A stretch of 64,000 nucleotides of DNA from Burkholderia cepacia (GTDB lineage Bacteria; Pseudomonadota; Gammaproteobacteria; Burkholderiales; Burkholderiaceae): the NCBI RefSeq assembly GCF_001039005.1, contig NZ_LDWR01000063.1, forward strand, positions 1-64,000, written 5' to 3'. Below the pieces are notes generated by a model. That model saw nothing but the letters and a program-made list of their open reading frames with translations. It was not told the DNA's origin and made no database searches. Of the stretch, positions 60,741 through 64,000 are shown piece by piece (the first letter of the stretch is position 1; each line of letters starts with the position of its first letter). A program made the translations under genes and the position numbers.

Positions 60741-62342
60741 TCAGTACGCGAAGCTCTTGCCGGGTGTCGTCCAGACTGCCGTGGCGGCCGTGCACGGCTG
60801 GAGGCTCAGCGTGCCGCCGGCGGCAGGCGCCAGGCAGCGGCCCGTCGATTGCGACACGAGCTGAGTCGAACCCGGTCCCGTGCCGGCTTTCACGCGCCAT
60901 TGCTGATCGGCCGCACCGGCGGTACAGGTGCGCAGCAGCGCGCCGGTTGCCTGCGCGGTGAGGCAGTAGCTGTACTTGGTCTGCAGCGTGCCGTCGCCCG
61001 CGGCGACCCACAGTTGCGGATTGAATTGCGTGCCGCCCGACGCGCGCACCGACGCGAGCGTCGGGCACGCGCCGAGCGTCGCGGGATGGCCGTCGGCGAG
61101 ACCGCCCGACGCGGTCAGGCACGCGCCGGTTGCTTTCACGAGGCCGGCTGCCGATTGCTGCGGGCCGCCGACCAGCGTCGCGACGCCGTTCGATACGGAC
61201 GCGTTCGCATCGCTGGCCGGACAGGTCTTGTTGACGGTGACCGACGGCGCCGGCACAGCCACCGCGTTGCCGATCGCGTCATACGCGCGAATGTCGAACT
61301 GCGCGTCGGTGTGTGCGATCGACGTGCAACTCGTGCGGCTCGAGTTCCAGTCGAAATATTCCACCCACTGGCTGATCGACGAAACCGGCACCTGCGTCTG
61401 CGTCGTGCCGACGTAGATGCTGCCGATGTCGAAGCTGTCGCCGGTGGAGCCGGGCGTCACGTCGGTGACGTTGCTCTTGAACCAGCCCGGGCCCTGGGCC
61501 GTGTCCGGCGTGATGCGGAACCGGTAGGTGTGGCCGGCCTGCCAGTCGTAGCGGTAGCGGCACTGCGCGCCCGCGCTGCCGTCCGTCGCCGAGCCGCTGA
61601 CCGTGCAGTAGCTGCCCGCACCGATGCCGGCGCTGGCCGGCGTGCCGGGTTTGGCGGCCGTCGCGCCCCACAGGCTGAACAGGAATTGCCGGCCGCTGCC
61701 TTCGCTGGCCGATACGAGCTCGGTCGACTGCAGGCCCGTGTAGCCGTTCAACGAATTGACCTGGTTCGACCAGAACACGTTCGAGTTCGGGCCGGGATCC
61801 GTCTTCGGCGTGATGAACAGATCGAGCGTGCCGACGCTGCGCACGGTCGACGGGAACCACGTGTTGCTGTAGAGCCCCGGCGTCGAGCCGAGGAAGCCGG
61901 ACAGCGTCGGCGCGGTCGCGGTGGACAGAGTCGCGAACCCGGGAGCCGGGTTGGCCGTGATCGTAAAGCTGCGTGCACCCGCCGGCGGCAGCGAGGCGAC
62001 GGGCGGCACGTCGAGCGTGAAGCCGAGCGTGCACGTGCCACCGGCCGGCACCGTCACGCCGGACAGCGCGACCCGCGACGCGCCGTCATCCGTCAGCGTG
62101 CCACCGCACGTGCTGGTGAGGCCGTTCGCGGTGAAGCCGGCGGGCATCCCGATGAAGAGCCCGGCGGCGGCAGGTGCGGCACCGGTGTTGGCGAGCTTGA
62201 GCGTTGCCTTGTCGGTCCCGCCGACCGACGGCGAGAGCGTGGCGAGCGTCAGTGCGGCGGTGTAGGCGGGTGTCGCGAAAGCGGTGAGTGGGGCGAACAG
62301 CAGCGCGGCCATCGCCGCGCATCCTCGAGTGCTTGCTTGCAT
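60741..62342 (-). CDS. Secreted DUF3472-like protein with C-terminal ricin-B-type lectin domain
   Basis: A 533-residue secreted protein. GGAG precedes ATG 62342, and the signal peptide ends near TAFA|TPAY (about residue 24). Residues 25-140 are a DUF11-like beta domain (LSPSVGGTDKATLKLANTGA). Residues ~150-370 look like DUF3472: STELVSASEGSGRQFLFSLWG, CRYRYDWQAGHTYRFRI and WFKSNVTDVTPG, ending with WVEYFDWNSS. Residues ~410-533 form a ricin-B-type trefoil segment (ACLTASGG, YCLTAQATGALLRTC, GAADQQWRVKAGTG, then RCLAPAAGG) with QxW motifs. It likely binds a carbohydrate surface outside the cell. Ligand and enzymatic activity are unknown. Confidence 0.78.
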   Translation of the reverse strand: MQASTRGCAAMAALLFAPLTAFATPAYTAALTLATLSPSVGGTDKATLKLANTGAAPAAAGLFIGMPAGFTANGLTSTCGGTLTDDGASRVALSGVTVPAGGTCTLGFTLDVPPVASLPPAGARSFTITANPAPGFATLSTATAPTLSGFLGSTPGLYSNTWFPSTVRSVGTLDLFITPKTDPGPNSNVFWSNQVNSLNGYTGLQSTELVSASEGSGRQFLFSLWGATAAKPGTPASAGIGAGSYCTVSGSATDGSAGAQCRYRYDWQAGHTYRFRITPDTAQGPGWFKSNVTDVTPGSTGDSFDIGSIYVGTTQTQVPVSSISQWVEYFDWNSSRTSCTSIAHTDAQFDIRAYDAIGNAVAVPAPSVTVNKTCPASDANASVSNGVATLVGGPQQSAAGLVKATGACLTASGGLADGHPATLGACPTLASVRASGGTQFNPQLWVAAGDGTLQTKYSYCLTAQATGALLRTCTAGAADQQWRVKAGTGPGSTQLVSQSTGRCLAPAAGGTLSLQPCTAATAVWTTPGKSFAY

Positions 62343-62481
62343 GCCGGAGCTCCATTTTCTTTGTTGGATTCGATGCGTGTGCAACAGCGCCGCGAGACGA
62401 CTCTAGCACGCGATTCCGGCAGCTATATGAACAAATCTGAACGAAGGCGGTGACGGGCGCGGTCGATGCCCGTGCCATCGA

Positions 62482-63288
62482 TCACGCGCCGAATGCCGCC
62501 TTCGCCAGCAACCCGAGCGCGACGCACACGAGCACGGCCGCGAAGCCGGCCTGCACGTGCCGCGCGGCGAGGTGCCGCGACGCACCGCGGCCGGCGGCCA
62601 TGCCGAGCGCGGTTGCCACGGTGAACCACAGGGTCACGTCGAGCGGCGCGTGCGTGCCCGACACGAGCGTCGCGAACACGCCGCCGGTGCCGACCAGCGC
62701 GATCACCATCAGCGACGTCGCGACGACGCCGTGCATCGACACATTCGTGAACTTGCGCAGCATCGGCACGATCACGAAACCGCCACCGACGCCGAGCAGC
62801 CCGGTCATCAGGCCCGTCATCGCGCCGGTCGACGCAAGCGCGACGCCGACGGGCCAGGACCACACGAGACGGCCCGTATCGGGATTCACGCGGCCGACGC
62901 ACAGCGGCGACGCGTCGGCATCGGCGGGAGCGTGCCGCAGCGCCTGCCGCAGCAGGCGGCCGGCGACGACCAGCATCGTCAGCGCGAACAGCGCGAGCAG
63001 CATGCGTTGCGGCAGCACGTGCGCGAGCCGCACGCCGAGCGTGGTCAGCGGCACGCCGGCCACGGCCATCAGCAGCGCCGCGCGATAGCGCACGAGCCCG
63101 CGGCGGAAGCCTTCGAGCGCGCCGAGCGCGGCGCTGCCCGCCACCGCGACGAGCGCGACGGGCGCGGCCTGCTGCATCGGCCAGCTCATGCCGACCACGA
63201 GCGCGGGCACCGCGAGAATGCCACCGCCGGCGCCGGTCAGGCCGAGCACGGCGCCAACGAAGCCGCCCAGTACAAGGGAAATCAGCAT
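62482..63288 (-). CDS. TauE/SafE-family anion exporter
   Basis: A 268-residue membrane protein of the TauE/SafE (DUF81) family with about eight hydrophobic segments and the duplicated GLTGAGGGILAVPALV and GLLGVGGGFVIVPML motifs. Members export sulfite, sulfoacetate or other sulfur oxyanions. It lies 18 bp downstream of the partial SQR-like gene on the same strand, which suggests a sulfide-detoxification pair. Its own start is ATG 63288 (MLISLVLGGFVGA). Confidence 0.85.
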   Translation of the reverse strand: MLISLVLGGFVGAVLGLTGAGGGILAVPALVVGMSWPMQQAAPVALVAVAGSAALGALEGFRRGLVRYRAALLMAVAGVPLTTLGVRLAHVLPQRMLLALFALTMLVVAGRLLRQALRHAPADADASPLCVGRVNPDTGRLVWSWPVGVALASTGAMTGLMTGLLGVGGGFVIVPMLRKFTNVSMHGVVATSLMVIALVGTGGVFATLVSGTHAPLDVTLWFTVATALGMAAGRGASRHLAARHVQAGFAAVLVCVALGLLAKAAFGA

Positions 63289-63306
63289 GACGTCATCGGG
63301 CTCCGG

Positions 63307-64000
63307 TCAACGTGCGATCGCGGGCTTCGCGAGCCATTCGCGACCCTTGAGCATCGCCTTCCAGTAAAGCGGCGGCAGCACGCGTTCCTTGAGCAGCCAC
63401 GCAAGCCGCGACGGGCGCTTGCCGTCGATCAGCCACGCGGGGAAGGTCGGCGCGACCTTGCCGCCGTACAGGAATTCGGCGAGCACGATCTTGCCGCGCT
63501 CGACGGTGAGCGGACACGAGCCGTAGCCGTCGTACGCGGCGTCGCCGTGCGCGCGGCCGAGCGACGCGAGCAGGTTGTGCGCGACGACCGGCGCCTGCTT
63601 GCGGGCGGCCGCGGCGGTTTTCGCATTGGTCGTGTTGGTGACGTCGCCGAGCGCGTAGATGTCCGGAAACTGCTTGTGCCGCAGCGTCGCCGGATCGACG
63701 TCGATCCAGCCGGCCGCGTCGGCGAGCGGGCTCGCGCGCACGAAGTCGGGCGCCTTCTGCGGCGGCACGACGTGGATCATGTCGAACGCACGCACGACGG
63801 TTTCCTTGCCGCCGTCCGGCAGCGCGCGTGCGAACGTCGCACGGCGCGCGGGCCCGTCGATCGAGACGAGGTTGTGGCCGAACGACAGCGCGATGTCGTA
63901 GCTTTTCACGTACTCCATCAGCGCGGGCACGTAGTCGGCGACGCCGAACAGCGCACCGCCCGCATTCAGGAATTCGACGTTCGCGGCGTCGAGGTGGCCC
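63307..64000 (-). CDS. FAD-dependent pyridine nucleotide-disulfide oxidoreductase, sulfide:quinone-reductase-like (5' end outside window)
   Basis: The C-terminal ~231 residues of a flavoprotein; the gene continues to the right beyond the window. Visible blocks are VVPPQKAPDFVRASPLADAAGW, the FAD-binding IYALGDVTNTTNAKTAAAARKQAP and a C-terminal region SRLAWLLKERVLPPLYWKAML that in SQR-like enzymes binds the membrane. Sulfide:quinone reductases of the detoxifying type transfer electrons from sulfide to quinone. The downstream TauE gene supports a sulfur role. The cysteines needed to be sure of SQR cannot all be seen in this fragment. Confidence 0.8.
   Translation of the reverse strand, partial: GHLDAANVEFLNAGGALFGVADYVPALMEYVKSYDIALSFGHNLVSIDGPARRATFARALPDGGKETVVRAFDMIHVVPPQKAPDFVRASPLADAAGWIDVDPATLRHKQFPDIYALGDVTNTTNAKTAAAARKQAPVVAHNLLASLGRAHGDAAYDGYGSCPLTVERGKIVLAEFLYGGKVAPTFPAWLIDGKRPSRLAWLLKERVLPPLYWKAMLKGREWLAKPAIAR

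Overview
The window is about 67% GC in most places and has dense short-gap operons, with strong G/C in the third codon position. Gene content (phaA-phaB-phaR, a large set of Burkholderia-type exported proteins, and a catecholate siderophore locus with an NRPS whose predicted substrate is lysine) points to a Burkholderia chromosome, most likely chromosome 1 of a Burkholderia cepacia complex member such as B. ambifaria. The species is an inference; no 16S or other marker is present.

Layout. 1-3.8 kb: end of phaA, then phaB and the PHA regulator phaR, an LprI/DUF1311 secreted protein and a small unknown protein. 4.0-7.3 kb: a low-GC accessory patch bounded by two copies of the rimO 5' end (28 bp identical at 4101-4128 and 7301-7328). 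It holds a MazEF-type toxin-antitoxin pair, a nonsense-interrupted gene remnant, a six-repeat predicted beta-propeller protein and about 1 kb of gene debris. 7.3-23.7 kb: core genes, namely rimO, kdgK, a thiolase, a PLP C-S lyase, serB, a LysR/oxidoreductase divergon with a perfect palindrome between them, a PliI lysozyme inhibitor, fetAB, an AsmA protein and the ABC-F protein YbiT.

24.0-31.1 kb: an unassigned biosynthetic cluster. It contains a FkbM-like methyltransferase, two APH-fold kinases, a radical SAM enzyme, a glutaminase-less asparagine-synthetase-like enzyme, a UGT-type glycosyltransferase, a CmcI-like methyltransferase and a NodB-type deacetylase. Five of these form one tightly coupled run. 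I do not recognise the product; this is the best candidate for an undescribed system here.

31.2-49.9 kb: a complete catecholate siderophore locus. On the minus strand are a ferric-siderophore ABC importer and an IroE-like hydrolase behind a perfect Fur-box palindrome. On the plus strand are an AraC regulator, a TonB receptor, entC-entE-entB, a DUF2218 gene, a C-A-T-TE NRPS, entA, a dedicated DAHP synthase and an MFS exporter. The adenylation pocket reads D-A-E-D-I-G-T-I-I-K, unlike the serine code of EntF. Together with the host this suggests a cepaciachelin/azotochelin-like bis-catechol lysine siderophore rather than enterobactin.

49.9-64 kb: small exported proteins, an aldehyde dehydrogenase behind a structured leader, a nitronate monooxygenase, OmpW, a DUF1289 protein, the polyamine ABC operon potFGHI, a secreted DUF3472-like/ricin-B protein, and a TauE transporter with a partial sulfide:quinone-reductase-like gene that runs off the window end.
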